From positions 1-64,000 of the forward strand of contig CAJTRG010000010.1 of assembly GCA_910578585.1 (NCBI GenBank): DNA of 64,000 nt. The letters are read 5' to 3'. How positions within the stretch are numbered: position 1 is the stretch's first letter; each line of letters begins with the position of its first letter. A model generated the notes under the pieces. It was not told the DNA's origin. It searched no databases and saw only the letters and a list, made by a program, of their open reading frames with translations. The DNA is from an uncultured Mailhella sp. (GTDB lineage Bacteria > Desulfobacterota > Desulfovibrionia > Desulfovibrionales > Desulfovibrionaceae). A program made the position numbers and the translations under genes. This document shows, in pieces, positions 1 through 8,722 of this stretch.

Positions 1-91
1 CAAAAATATCAGCATTGATTTGTTTTGCGATCTGTGCGGCAGCTTTTCTGGTTACGCCGCTGGCAGAAAAATAAGCAACAAGTGTTTTCAT
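1..91 (-). CDS. Flavodoxin-like protein, 5' end only
   Basis: The minus strand opens with an ATG at 91 preceded by an AAGGAG Shine-Dalgarno. It encodes MKTLVAYFSASGVTRKAA followed by a helical stretch, and runs off the left edge after about 30 residues. The TLVAYFSASGVTRKAA pattern is the FMN-phosphate-binding loop of flavodoxins, where a strand is followed by an S/T-rich loop and a helix. Members carry electrons or reduce small molecules in the cytoplasm. Only the loop is visible, so a short-chain flavodoxin cannot be told from a flavodoxin-fold NADPH reductase. Confidence 0.75.
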   Translation of the reverse strand, partial: MKTLVAYFSASGVTRKAAAQIAKQINADIF

Positions 92-220
92 GGTCTGCTC
101 CTTTTATTTTTGGTTAAAGGATTATTAAAGAAATATTATTTATAACATATTGATATCACGAGGGGCGTATACTGTCTAATACTTATAGCGTATTGCTGTT
201 TATGCCTATTAACTATTTAT

Positions 221-2212
221 TTAATCATAAAAAGTATCGTCTTCCGGGTGTATGGCTGTTCCCATGAGAATGCCGTGCTGGCGCAGGCGCTGGGCGTCGG
301 TTTTTGCCACAAAAATGGGATTGCCCTTTGGATCACATTCAGCATAGAACATGGCGGTGGCAACAGTTCCCGGGGTAGGGATAAAGCACTGCACTTGCTG
401 AGGCTTCCAGTTTCTTTCATTGAGCCAGGCTGCCAGTTCGCGCATGTTTTCATCTGTACAGCCTGGGAACGCACTTAAAAGATAAGGAATAACATATTGT
501 TCTTTATTGACTTTTTTGCAGTGGCTGTAAAATGCCTGTAAGAACGTTTCAAATTTATCCATACCGGGTTTGCGCATGAGCCTCAGCACATTTTCAGAGC
601 AGTGTTCAGGCGCAACTTTGAGCTGTCCGCCGGTAAATTCGCCCGTATAGCTTTCAAGGGCTGATTTTTGCTGTAAGGCTAAATCAAAACGGATACCGCT
701 GGCAATGCGCACATTGCGAATATGGGGAAGTTTTTTGACTTTACGAAGCAGGGCAAGGTGCTTTTCCTGATCAGCCATAAAGTGAGGGCAAATGCTGGGC
801 GTCATGCAGGAATCACGCTTGCAGGAAAAGGCTTTATTTTCCTCTTTTGCCTTTTGTTCTAATTTACAAAAAGCCTGCCACATATTTGCAGAAGGGCCGC
901 CAATATCACTGATTGAGCCGCCAAAGCCTTTCATATCGGCAAATTTCTGGGCTTCGTCCAGCAAAGATTGTCCAGAGCGGGAAGAAATTTTTCTGCCCTG
1001 ATGCAAAGCCAGGGAGCAGAAAGAGCAGCCTCCGCCGCAGCCTCTATGGCTGGTCATACTGGTTTTCATCATATTTTCTGCCGGGATTTTTTCCTGATAA
1101 CGGGGGTGGGCTTTGCGCGTAAAGGGCAGGGTATAGAGTAAATCCATTTCTTCGGTTGTGAGTCTTTTAGCAGGTTTTTCCACCAGCACAGCCCTGTCCT
1201 TATCCACAGCCTGTACAAGGAAATGGCCGCCATGGTGTATATGCTGCTCACTGGCAAGTGTAGCTTCCAAAAGAAGTTTTGGGGAACGCAAAATATCTTC
1301 ATGGGAAGGCAAAATAACCGTGTTTTCCGGAAGATTGACAATTTCGTCAGTTTTTATAAAGCGGCAGGTGCCGTCAATATTTTTGAGTACTTGCTGCCAG
1401 GGTTTTTTATCCTTTGCCTTTTCCAGAATAGGGCTGTTCCATTTGAGTTCCGGGTGCTTTGCGTAAAAATCCCGAAGCCGAACAGCAATTTCAAGAAGAG
1501 CCCGTTCGCCCATGCCATAGACCACTAAATCCAGTTTTGCGTCCGCTAAAATGGATTTTCGTAAGCTGTCTGTCCAAAAATCATAATGGCTGAGGCGGCG
1601 TAAACTGGCTTCAATGCCGCCGGCAATAACAGGAAGATTGGGAAATGCCTGTTTAATCAGGGAAGTATAGACAGTCACCGCGCGGTTTGGACGCGCTCCG
1701 CATTCTCCGCCCGGCGTATAGGCATCATCGTGGCGTTTCTTGCGAAAAGCCGTGTAGTGGGCAAGCATACTGTCCACAGCGCCGGCACTGACGCCTGCAA
1801 AAAGGCGAGGACGGCCCATGGCTTGTATTTGTTCAATAATATTGGGATATTTCCAGTTTGGCTGGGTGATAATACCCACTTTGAAACCATGGTATTCCAA
1901 ATAGCGCCCAAGCAGTGCCGTGGCAAAGGCAGGGTGATCAATATAGGCATCTCCTGAAATCAACAAGACATCAAGCTCATTCCAGCCCTTGATTTTCATA
2001 TCTTCCGGGCAAAGGGGCAGATAGTCTTTACAGTCTTCCGGAGTTTTTTGTACAGGGTGCTTTATAGAGGGGGTTGTATGCTGTTTGGGTGCAAAATTAT
2101 TATGTTTTTTTGCCTCATGCCGGGTTTTTGGCGTATTTGTTTGTTCTGAAGAACGTCTTTTTTCAGAAAAATTTCTTCTTTTTTGTTGATGTGTATTCTT
2201 TTTTTCTTGCAT
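221..2212 (-). CDS. ygiQ: YgiQ family radical SAM protein
   Basis: 663 residues. A B12-binding-like N-terminal domain is recognised by DVLLISGDAYIDHPAFATALLGR (about residues 80-103). It is followed by a radical SAM core with the cluster motif CGGGCSFCS, in which the cysteines have CxxxCxxC spacing (near residue 395). A basic, low-complexity extension of about 65 residues precedes the conserved start, so the protein is longer at the N-terminus than usual. The YgiQ/UPF0313 family is widespread and its reaction is not known. It stands alone, divergent from the liv operon, with 129 bases separating it from the flavodoxin gene. Family assignment is firm; function is open. Confidence 0.9.
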   Translation of the reverse strand: MQEKKNTHQQKRRNFSEKRRSSEQTNTPKTRHEAKKHNNFAPKQHTTPSIKHPVQKTPEDCKDYLPLCPEDMKIKGWNELDVLLISGDAYIDHPAFATALLGRYLEYHGFKVGIITQPNWKYPNIIEQIQAMGRPRLFAGVSAGAVDSMLAHYTAFRKKRHDDAYTPGGECGARPNRAVTVYTSLIKQAFPNLPVIAGGIEASLRRLSHYDFWTDSLRKSILADAKLDLVVYGMGERALLEIAVRLRDFYAKHPELKWNSPILEKAKDKKPWQQVLKNIDGTCRFIKTDEIVNLPENTVILPSHEDILRSPKLLLEATLASEQHIHHGGHFLVQAVDKDRAVLVEKPAKRLTTEEMDLLYTLPFTRKAHPRYQEKIPAENMMKTSMTSHRGCGGGCSFCSLALHQGRKISSRSGQSLLDEAQKFADMKGFGGSISDIGGPSANMWQAFCKLEQKAKEENKAFSCKRDSCMTPSICPHFMADQEKHLALLRKVKKLPHIRNVRIASGIRFDLALQQKSALESYTGEFTGGQLKVAPEHCSENVLRLMRKPGMDKFETFLQAFYSHCKKVNKEQYVIPYLLSAFPGCTDENMRELAAWLNERNWKPQQVQCFIPTPGTVATAMFYAECDPKGNPIFVAKTDAQRLRQHGILMGTAIHPEDDTFYD

Positions 2213-2328
2213 AAAATCTACTTCTATTTATGATTTAGTGTTGAATTTTACCATGTTATATATAAATTTTACCTTTGTGAAATTTTTACAAAATTGTAAA
2301 AATAAAAATTAAAATTTTACTTTTTTTA

Positions 2329-2358
2329 TTGACAAGCACTCTTAATGTGTGGCATATT
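2329..2358 (+). promoter_or_regulatory. Sigma-70-type promoter of the liv operon
   Basis: TTGACA at 2329-2334 and CATATT at 2353-2358 are separated by 18 bases. They sit about 40 bases before the livJ start, downstream of a very AT-rich stretch. The -35 box is perfect; the -10 box is fair. Confidence 0.6.
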
Positions 2359-2398
2359 CACCGAACAGTACAAACTGTAGCTTTTTATGGGAGGATAT

Positions 2399-3520
2399 AT
2401 GTCCAAAGTATTTTTTAAAGGAGTGTTGGCAGCATTTTTAGGTGCAGTTTTAACTTGTGGTTCTGCTTTAGCTGCTGATACAATCAAAATTGGTGTTCCT
2501 GGTGCTCACTCTGGTGAGCTTGCTTCTTATGGTTTGCCAACCCTCAATGCTGTAACCCTCGTTGCTGAGGAATACAATGCAAAGGGCGGACTTCTCGGCA
2601 AGCAAATAGAAGTTATTGCTTTTGACGATGCTTGTAAAGCAGAAATTGCTACCAACGCTGCTACAAAGCTTATTTCTGACGGCGTAGTTGGTATTATCGG
2701 ACATATTTGTTCCCCGGCTGGCAAGGCTGCAATGCCTCTATACAACAATGCAAAGATCGTTGCCATTTCCGGTTCCATCACCGCTCCTTCCATGAGTCTC
2801 AGCGGTGAAAACCCATACTTCTTCCGTACCGTTGCCAATGACACAGCTTCTGCTGTTGCCGGTGCAAACTTTGTTTTGAATAACTTGAAAGCAAAGAAAG
2901 TTGCTATTCTTCATGATAACAGCGAATACGGCAAAGGCTATGCAGAACAGGCTGCTGAAAATCTGAAGAAAGCTGGTACTGTTGAAATTGTTCTTTTTGA
3001 AGCTATTACCCCAGGTGCTGCTGACTATTCTTCTGTTATCCGCAAAGTTCGCAACGTGAAAGCAGATGTTTTGATGTGGGGCGGTTACTATCCTGAAGCT
3101 TCCAAGCTTCTTTCCAATATGAACAGCCTGGATGCCGTTATTCCTATGATTGGCCCAGACGGCTTGAAAGACCAGGGCTTTATTGAACTTGCCGGTGCTG
3201 ACGCTGAAAACGTTTATGCTTCTGGCCCAACCGATACTTCAGCCAACCCTGTAAGTAAAGTTTATGCTGAAAAGCATCAGGCAAAATACGGCTCAACTCC
3301 AGGCGCATTCTTTGACAACGGTGTTTCTGCTGCTCTTGCTCTCTTCAATGCTATTGAAAAGGCAGGCTCAACTGATTCTGCAAAGATTATCGACGCTCTC
3401 CATAAGGAAGATATTGAAACCGCTGTTGGTACCATCCACTTTGATGAACACGGCGATGCTGTTGGTGTTGGTATGTCCATTTACCAAATTCAAAACGGTG
3501 AATATGTAGAAATGAAATAA
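2399..3520 (+). CDS. livJ: Branched-chain amino acid ABC transporter substrate-binding protein
   Basis: 373 residues from the ATG at 2399. An upstream in-frame ATG at 2387 overlaps the GGGAGG Shine-Dalgarno, so the later start is preferred. It begins with a secretory signal (MSKVFFKGVLAAFLGAVL, cleavage near ALAAD). The mature part is a Periplasmic_binding_6 (LivJ) protein: IKIGVPGAHSGELASYG at the start, then GIIGHICSPAGKAA and ILHDNSEYGKGYAEQ in the lobes. It would bind a branched-chain amino acid or related amide or amino acid in the periplasm and deliver it to LivHMGF encoded next. The ligand cannot be read from sequence. Confidence 0.92.
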   Translation: MSKVFFKGVLAAFLGAVLTCGSALAADTIKIGVPGAHSGELASYGLPTLNAVTLVAEEYNAKGGLLGKQIEVIAFDDACKAEIATNAATKLISDGVVGIIGHICSPAGKAAMPLYNNAKIVAISGSITAPSMSLSGENPYFFRTVANDTASAVAGANFVLNNLKAKKVAILHDNSEYGKGYAEQAAENLKKAGTVEIVLFEAITPGAADYSSVIRKVRNVKADVLMWGGYYPEASKLLSNMNSLDAVIPMIGPDGLKDQGFIELAGADAENVYASGPTDTSANPVSKVYAEKHQAKYGSTPGAFFDNGVSAALALFNAIEKAGSTDSAKIIDALHKEDIETAVGTIHFDEHGDAVGVGMSIYQIQNGEYVEMK

Positions 3521-3607
3521 TTTTTTATACAAATTTTACAACAATTGAAATTTTGTATAAAAATATTGTTTGGGCTTATTCCTCAAAGGGCTTTTGGGGA
3601 ATAAGCC
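3521..3607 (+). terminator. Two stem-loops between livJ and livH
   Basis: Two perfect hairpins fill the gap between livJ and livH. The first pairs TTTATACAAA-type arms at 3521-3533 and 3552-3563 and is flanked by T and A runs. The second pairs GGCTTATTCC (3573-3582) with GGAATAAGCC (3598-3607). Such hairpins behind a binding-protein gene commonly stabilise its mRNA or cause partial termination, so that the binding protein outnumbers the membrane subunits. The structure is seen; the role is inference. Confidence 0.6.
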
Positions 3608-3647
3608 TATCTGTCTGATAAGCCCGCGAAAGAAAAAGTTGAAATCT

Positions 3648-4556
3648 ATGGATTGGCAGTATTTTTTAGAGATCTTGTTTAGCGGTTTAACCCGCGGAAG
3701 TATTTACGCTTTAATAGCTCTTGGCTATACCATGGTATACGGTATTATCGAGCTTATTAACTTTGCCCATGGTGAAATTTATATGCTTGGGGCGTTTACA
3801 GCTTTTATTGTGGCAGGAATTTTAGGAACCATGGGATTTTCTGCCAGTGCAATTCTCATTATTGCTGCCTTTGTTGCTATTGTTTGGTGTACCGCTTATG
3901 GCTATACCATGGAAAAGATTGCCTATAAGCCTCTTCGCGGGCAATCTCGACTTGCTCCGCTTATTTCTGCTATCGGTATGTCCATTTTCCTGCAAAACTA
4001 TGTGCAGCTTGCGCAAACCGCAGAATTTTTGCGTTTCCCCATTCGTATGCCGCGTATTGAATTTTTGGATATTTTTGGCGGCATTTTGCGTTCTTCTGAT
4101 TTTGTTATCCTTGTGACAAGTGCCATTATCATGGTCTGTCTTTCTCTCTTCATTCGGTATACAAAGCTTGGCAAGGCAATGCGCGCCACAGCTCAAAATA
4201 GAAAAATGGCAATGCTTTTGGGCATTGACGCTGATAAAATTATTTCTTTAACCTTTATTATCGGTTCCGGACTTGCTGCTCTTGGCGGTACGCTCATTGC
4301 AACCCACACCATGCAGGTGGGTTTTGGCATTGGCTTTATTGCCGGTATGAAGGCATTTACCGCTGCAGTCCTTGGCGGTATTGGCTCAATTCCCGGCGCT
4401 ATGCTCGGCGGTCTTGTGCTTGGGCTTGCTGAAAGCTTTACAACTGGTTATTTTGCAGGCGATTATGAAGACGTGCTCGCGTTTGTTCTGCTGGTAATGA
4501 TTTTGATTTTCCGTCCTGTTGGTATTCTTGGAAAAGCTAAAGTTCAAAAGGTTTAG
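3648..4556 (+). CDS. livH: Branched-chain amino acid ABC transporter permease LivH
   Basis: 302 residues from the ATG at 3648. The open frame extends 26 codons further upstream through the second stem-loop, which makes that extension unlikely. A LivH-family inner-membrane permease with about eight hydrophobic helices. Typical motifs are SGLTRGSIYALIALGYTMVYG at the N-terminus and GMKAFTAAVLGGIGSIPGA, the cytoplasmic loop that contacts the ATPase. It pairs with LivM. The Shine-Dalgarno is weak, which fits translation at a lower rate than livJ. Confidence 0.9.
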   Translation: MDWQYFLEILFSGLTRGSIYALIALGYTMVYGIIELINFAHGEIYMLGAFTAFIVAGILGTMGFSASAILIIAAFVAIVWCTAYGYTMEKIAYKPLRGQSRLAPLISAIGMSIFLQNYVQLAQTAEFLRFPIRMPRIEFLDIFGGILRSSDFVILVTSAIIMVCLSLFIRYTKLGKAMRATAQNRKMAMLLGIDADKIISLTFIIGSGLAALGGTLIATHTMQVGFGIGFIAGMKAFTAAVLGGIGSIPGAMLGGLVLGLAESFTTGYFAGDYEDVLAFVLLVMILIFRPVGILGKAKVQKV

Positions 4557-4564
4557 GAGAAAAT

Positions 4565-5791
4565 ATGTTTACCCCAAAACGTCTTATTCGTTCTGTCTTA
4601 ATAAGTCTCTGGTTTATGATTTTAGTTTTTCCTGTTGTGGGAATTAAAATTATTAAGCGTGCTCCTCAATTCTTTTATGAACGAGTTTTGATCATTGGCC
4701 TTATTGCTTTTGTGCTTGCCATACTTTGGTCATGGTACTTTGAAGTGTACAAGGACAGAGGTTCAAGCAACAGCATTTTTTCACGCTTTTTTAAAAAATG
4801 TTCTGCCATTTCTCAAAAAGTAAACGATGATAAACGCACTGCTTTGAAATTAATCATCATTCTTTTCATTGCTTTTATGATTTTGCCTGTGTTTACGTCC
4901 ATGTATCAAACCACGGTTTATTCCCTTGCATTTTTATATGTTATGCTGGCTCTTGGCCTCAACATTGTTGTGGGTATTGCCGGACAGCTCGTGCTTGGTT
5001 ATGCAGCATTTTACGCGGTTGGTGCTTATACCTATGCGCTGTTGAATCAATATCTGGGGCTGGGCTTTTGGATTTGTCTGCCCATAGCTGGTTTTATTAC
5101 TGTTGTGGCAGGCTTGCTTCTTGCTTTCCCTGTGCTTCGCCTGCGCGGTGACTATTTGGCGATCGTTACCCTGGGCTTTGGTGAAATTGTCAGACTTTTG
5201 CTCATCAACTGGGCAAACTTCACCGGCGGCAACCGCGGTATTGCCAATATCCCAAGACCTGGCCTCTTTGGCATAGAACTGAGTCCGGAAGCTGCTACCA
5301 TTTATATTTATTATCTCTGCCTTTTTGCCGCCATTATCACTATTATCATTGTGGCGCGGCTGATCAACTCCCGTGTGGGACTTGCCTTGCAGGCACTTCG
5401 TGAAGATGAAATTGCCAGTGAAGCCATGGGCATTGACCTTCGCAAAATAAAACTTTCTGCCTTTGCTCTTGGTTCCTGCTGGGCTGGTTTTGCCGGTGTA
5501 CTTTTTGCAGCGCGTAACTCCTATATCAACCCCACCAGCTTTACTTTTATGGATTCAGCCATGATTTTGAGTATGGTTGTTTTAGGCGGCATGGGCTCTA
5601 TTGTGGGTGTATCCCTTGCAGCGCTTGTGCTGACCCTTATGCCTGAATATTTGCGTGCTTTTTCAGAATACCGCATGCTGATCTTTGGTTTGCTCATGGT
5701 CACCATGATGGTATTCAGACCACAAGGTATTATTCCGCCAGCAAAAAGAAAGTATTACCCAACTGCTTTGCAAAATGAAGAAAATAACTAA
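4565..5791 (+). CDS. livM: Branched-chain amino acid ABC transporter permease LivM
   Basis: 408 residues, starting 8 bases after livH with an AGGAG Shine-Dalgarno. The N-terminal ~90 residues form an extra membrane segment plus a charged loop, as in long LivM proteins. The conserved core follows: LGLNIVVGIAGQLVLGYAAFYAVGAY, LRLRGDYLAIVTLGFGEIVR and the ATPase-contact loop LREDEIASEAMGIDLRKIKL. It forms the translocation pore with LivH. Confidence 0.9.
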   Translation: MFTPKRLIRSVLISLWFMILVFPVVGIKIIKRAPQFFYERVLIIGLIAFVLAILWSWYFEVYKDRGSSNSIFSRFFKKCSAISQKVNDDKRTALKLIIILFIAFMILPVFTSMYQTTVYSLAFLYVMLALGLNIVVGIAGQLVLGYAAFYAVGAYTYALLNQYLGLGFWICLPIAGFITVVAGLLLAFPVLRLRGDYLAIVTLGFGEIVRLLLINWANFTGGNRGIANIPRPGLFGIELSPEAATIYIYYLCLFAAIITIIIVARLINSRVGLALQALREDEIASEAMGIDLRKIKLSAFALGSCWAGFAGVLFAARNSYINPTSFTFMDSAMILSMVVLGGMGSIVGVSLAALVLTLMPEYLRAFSEYRMLIFGLLMVTMMVFRPQGIIPPAKRKYYPTALQNEENN

Positions 5792-5802
5792 TTGAGGATA
5801 AT

Positions 5803-6603
5803 ATGCATAATAATCAAAAACCCATTTTAGAAGTAAAATCCTTATCCAAGAACTTTGGTGGACTTCGTGCATTAGATGATGTGGATATGTATATTCTTCC
5901 TAAGGAAATTGTCGCTTTGATTGGTCCTAACGGCGCCGGAAAAACAACATTTTTCAACTGTGTAACCGGCATTTATGTCCCCACGGAAGGCGAAGTATGG
6001 GCAGGACGCGAAGGCGATGAACTCAAGAAATTGAACGGCGTTGCCCCCCATGAAATTACCCGCTATGGACTTGCGCGGACATTCCAGAATATTCGTTTAT
6101 TTTCTTCCATGACAGTGCTTGAAAACGTTATGGTGGGCAGACATACCAGAACAAAATCAGGTATTCTCAATGCGATTTTCAGAGGCCATGCTTTCAAGAA
6201 AGAAGAACAGGATACAGTGGACAGGGCTTATGATTTATTGAAAGAAGTGGGACTTGAAAAACATTGGAAAGAAGAAGCCTGCAATCTGCCTTATGGGGCT
6301 CAGCGTCGTTTGGAAATTGCCCGTGCTCTTGCCACTGAGCCATTTCTGCTCTTTTTGGATGAACCTGCTGCCGGTATGAACCCTCAAGAAACTGTTGAAT
6401 TAAAAGAACTTGTTTTAGATTTGCGTGAAAGATTTAATCTTTCCATTTTGCTTATTGAACATGATATGGGCATGGTTATGTCCCTGTCTGACAGGATTTA
6501 TGTAATGGAATATGGTTCTCGTATTGCGAACGGAACACCTGATGAAATACGGCATAATCCACAAGTTATCCGTGCATATTTAGGAGAATCAGAAAATGCT
6601 TGA
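5803..6603 (+). CDS. livG: Branched-chain amino acid ABC transporter ATP-binding protein LivG
   Basis: 266 residues. A complete ABC ATPase: Walker A GPNGAGKTT near residue 45, signature NLPYGAQRRLEIARAL (LivG-type, where YGAQR replaces the classical LSGGQ), Walker B LLFLDEPAAGMNP, and the switch histidine in LLIEHDMGMVM. It energises import by LivHM as a heterodimer with LivF. It overlaps livF by 8 bases, which indicates translational coupling. Confidence 0.93.
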   Translation: MHNNQKPILEVKSLSKNFGGLRALDDVDMYILPKEIVALIGPNGAGKTTFFNCVTGIYVPTEGEVWAGREGDELKKLNGVAPHEITRYGLARTFQNIRLFSSMTVLENVMVGRHTRTKSGILNAIFRGHAFKKEEQDTVDRAYDLLKEVGLEKHWKEEACNLPYGAQRRLEIARALATEPFLLFLDEPAAGMNPQETVELKELVLDLRERFNLSILLIEHDMGMVMSLSDRIYVMEYGSRIANGTPDEIRHNPQVIRAYLGESENA

Positions 6604-7300
6604 GCTTAAAAATATTTTTACCTTTTATGGCAATATTCCTGCCCTTCGTGATGTAAGCCTGACTGTTAATGAAGGCGAAATCGTCAGTCTCATTGGGGCT
6701 AACGGCGCTGGAAAAAGTACCACGCTGATGACCATTTGCGGTGGTATCAGACCTCGCAGCGGTGAAATTTTCTATAATGGAAAACCAATTCATATCCTTG
6801 CACCAAATGAAATTGTGAAGCTTGGCATCAGTCAGGTTCCGGAAGGACGTCTTATTTTCCCTGATTTGACTGTACAGGAAAATCTGGATTTAGGTGCATT
6901 TTTACGTAATGATAAGCAGCAAATCAAAGAAGATATGGAATATATTTTCAATTTATTCCCAATTCTTGCTCAGCGCTGCAAACAAGCCGGCGGTACGCTT
7001 TCCGGCGGTGAACAGCAAATGCTGGCTATTTCAAGAGCGCTTATGGGACGCCCCAAACTGTTGCTCCTTGATGAACCTTCCCTTGGACTCGCGCCTATTA
7101 TTATTCAGCAGATTTTTCAAATTATTCAGCGTATTAACAGCAACGGCACTACGGTTTTCCTGGTTGAACAAAATGCAAATCAGGCACTCAAAATTGCTGA
7201 CCGCGCTTACGTTATGGAAAACTGTAAAATCGTCATGGAAGATAAGGCTGATAATCTCTTGAAAGACGATTCCGTGCGAAAAGCCTATTTAGGTATGTAA
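6596..7300 (+). CDS. livF: Branched-chain amino acid ABC transporter ATP-binding protein LivF
   Basis: 234 residues. Walker A GANGAGKST near residue 37, signature LSGGEQQMLAISRALM, Walker B LLLLDEPSLGLAP and switch region VFLVEQNANQAL are all present. This is the second ATPase of the importer. Its start lies inside the end of livG, and its stop is followed after one base by the response-regulator gene, so the two are very probably co-transcribed. Confidence 0.93.
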   Translation: MLELKNIFTFYGNIPALRDVSLTVNEGEIVSLIGANGAGKSTTLMTICGGIRPRSGEIFYNGKPIHILAPNEIVKLGISQVPEGRLIFPDLTVQENLDLGAFLRNDKQQIKEDMEYIFNLFPILAQRCKQAGGTLSGGEQQMLAISRALMGRPKLLLLDEPSLGLAPIIIQQIFQIIQRINSNGTTVFLVEQNANQALKIADRAYVMENCKIVMEDKADNLLKDDSVRKAYLGM

Positions 7301-7301
7301 G

Positions 7302-8696
7302 ATGGCAGGGCATATTCTCATTGTTGATGATGAAGAAGGCGTACGCTTTTCTCTTCGCGGTATTTTGGAAGATGAAGGCTACACTGTTTCTGAGGCTGAC
7401 AGCGGAGAAAATGCTCTTTTATTTTTAGAGAAAAACAGTGTTGACCTTGTTTTCCTTGATATTTGGATGTCCGGCATAGACGGACTGGAAACCTTAAGGC
7501 GCGCAAAAGAACTCTATCAGCAAATTCCTTTTATTATGATTTCCGGGCATGGCAATGTGGAAACAGCCGTGCAGGCTCTGCGCATGGGTGCCCATGATTT
7601 TGTGGAAAAACCGCTGAGCCTTGAAAAGATTTTAGTCAGTGTCCGCCATGCGCTGGAAATGAAAGAACTCAAGCAGGAAAACAGCATTTTGCGCCAGGCT
7701 GTGCAAAATGATTATGAAGTGCCCATGGTGACAAATTCCGGCATTATGCGGGCATTTATGCGCGATTTAATGAAAGTTGCCCCTACGGACGCCTGGGTTC
7801 TGATTACCGGTGAAAACGGTACAGGCAAAGAGCTTGCGGCGCGTACCCTGCACAGAAACAGCAAGCAAAAGGATAAGCCCTTTATTGCCGTCAACTGCGC
7901 GGCTATCCCGGAAGAGCTCATTGAAAGCGAACTTTTCGGGCATGAAAAAGGGGCTTTTACCGGCGCGGAAGCAACCAAGATCGGCAAATTTGAATTGGCT
8001 CATAATGGCATACTGTTTCTGGATGAAATCGGGGATATGAGCCTGAAAACCCAGGCAAAAATTTTGCGTATTTTGCAGGAGCAATGTTTTGAGCGCGTGG
8101 GCGGCACGAAAAATATCAAAGTGCAGGTGCGCGTGATTGCCGCAACGAACAAAGATTTGGAAAAAGCTATTCAGGACGGCGAATTTCGCCAGGATTTATA
8201 TTATCGTCTGCGGGTATTTCCCCTGCATGTTCCGCCGCTTCGGGAGCGCAAAGAAGATATTGTTCCGCTGACAGAAACTTTGCTCAAAGTTGTGGAAAAG
8301 AAATATTCCATGCAGGCTCCTATTTTGACAAAAGAGATCTTGCAGGTTTTGGAAGAATGGACATGGCCGGGCAATGTGCGCGAGCTTATGCATTTACTGG
8401 AACGGCTGACCGTTCTTTACAGCGGAAAAGAAGTGGATTATACGCTTTTGCCGCTTGAGATGCTGGAGAAAGTCGGAAAAGGGCATATTGTGCAGAGCGC
8501 AAAATCTGTCTGTGCGCAGGATGAAACCTTGCAAAACATGCTCACGCTTGATTATAAAAATGCCAAATCAGCTTTTGAAGAATATTATTTGACCCATAAA
8601 CTGGATGAAGTGGGGGGCAATGTGAGCAAGCTTTCTGAACTCATTGGGCTTGAGCGGAGCAATATTCATAAAAAGTTAAAAAATATCAATGAATAG
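7302..8696 (+). CDS. NtrC-family sigma-54-dependent response regulator
   Basis: 464 residues. The receiver domain (1-120) has the acidic pocket VDDEE, phospho-acceptor Asp near residue 53 (VFLDIW) and Lys in VEKPLS. The AAA+ domain (about 145-380) has Walker A GENGTGKE, an intact GAFTGA loop and Walker B FLDEIGDM. The C-terminal helix-turn-helix is of Fis type (VGGNVSKLSELIGLERSNIHKKL). It activates sigma-54 promoters when phosphorylated by a histidine kinase. No kinase gene lies in this window. Its position one base behind livF suggests control linked to amino acid or nitrogen supply, but the target is unknown. Confidence 0.92.
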   Translation: MAGHILIVDDEEGVRFSLRGILEDEGYTVSEADSGENALLFLEKNSVDLVFLDIWMSGIDGLETLRRAKELYQQIPFIMISGHGNVETAVQALRMGAHDFVEKPLSLEKILVSVRHALEMKELKQENSILRQAVQNDYEVPMVTNSGIMRAFMRDLMKVAPTDAWVLITGENGTGKELAARTLHRNSKQKDKPFIAVNCAAIPEELIESELFGHEKGAFTGAEATKIGKFELAHNGILFLDEIGDMSLKTQAKILRILQEQCFERVGGTKNIKVQVRVIAATNKDLEKAIQDGEFRQDLYYRLRVFPLHVPPLRERKEDIVPLTETLLKVVEKKYSMQAPILTKEILQVLEEWTWPGNVRELMHLLERLTVLYSGKEVDYTLLPLEMLEKVGKGHIVQSAKSVCAQDETLQNMLTLDYKNAKSAFEEYYLTHKLDEVGGNVSKLSELIGLERSNIHKKLKNINE

Positions 8697-8722
8697 ACTT
8701 ACTTGTAAAGGGTAAATGTACT

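Noticed and set aside
2339..2360. Sigma-54 promoter before livJ (TGGCATATTC)
   Set aside because: The -24-like TGGCAT has no GC dinucleotide 10 bases downstream of its GG; a sigma-70 pair fits better.
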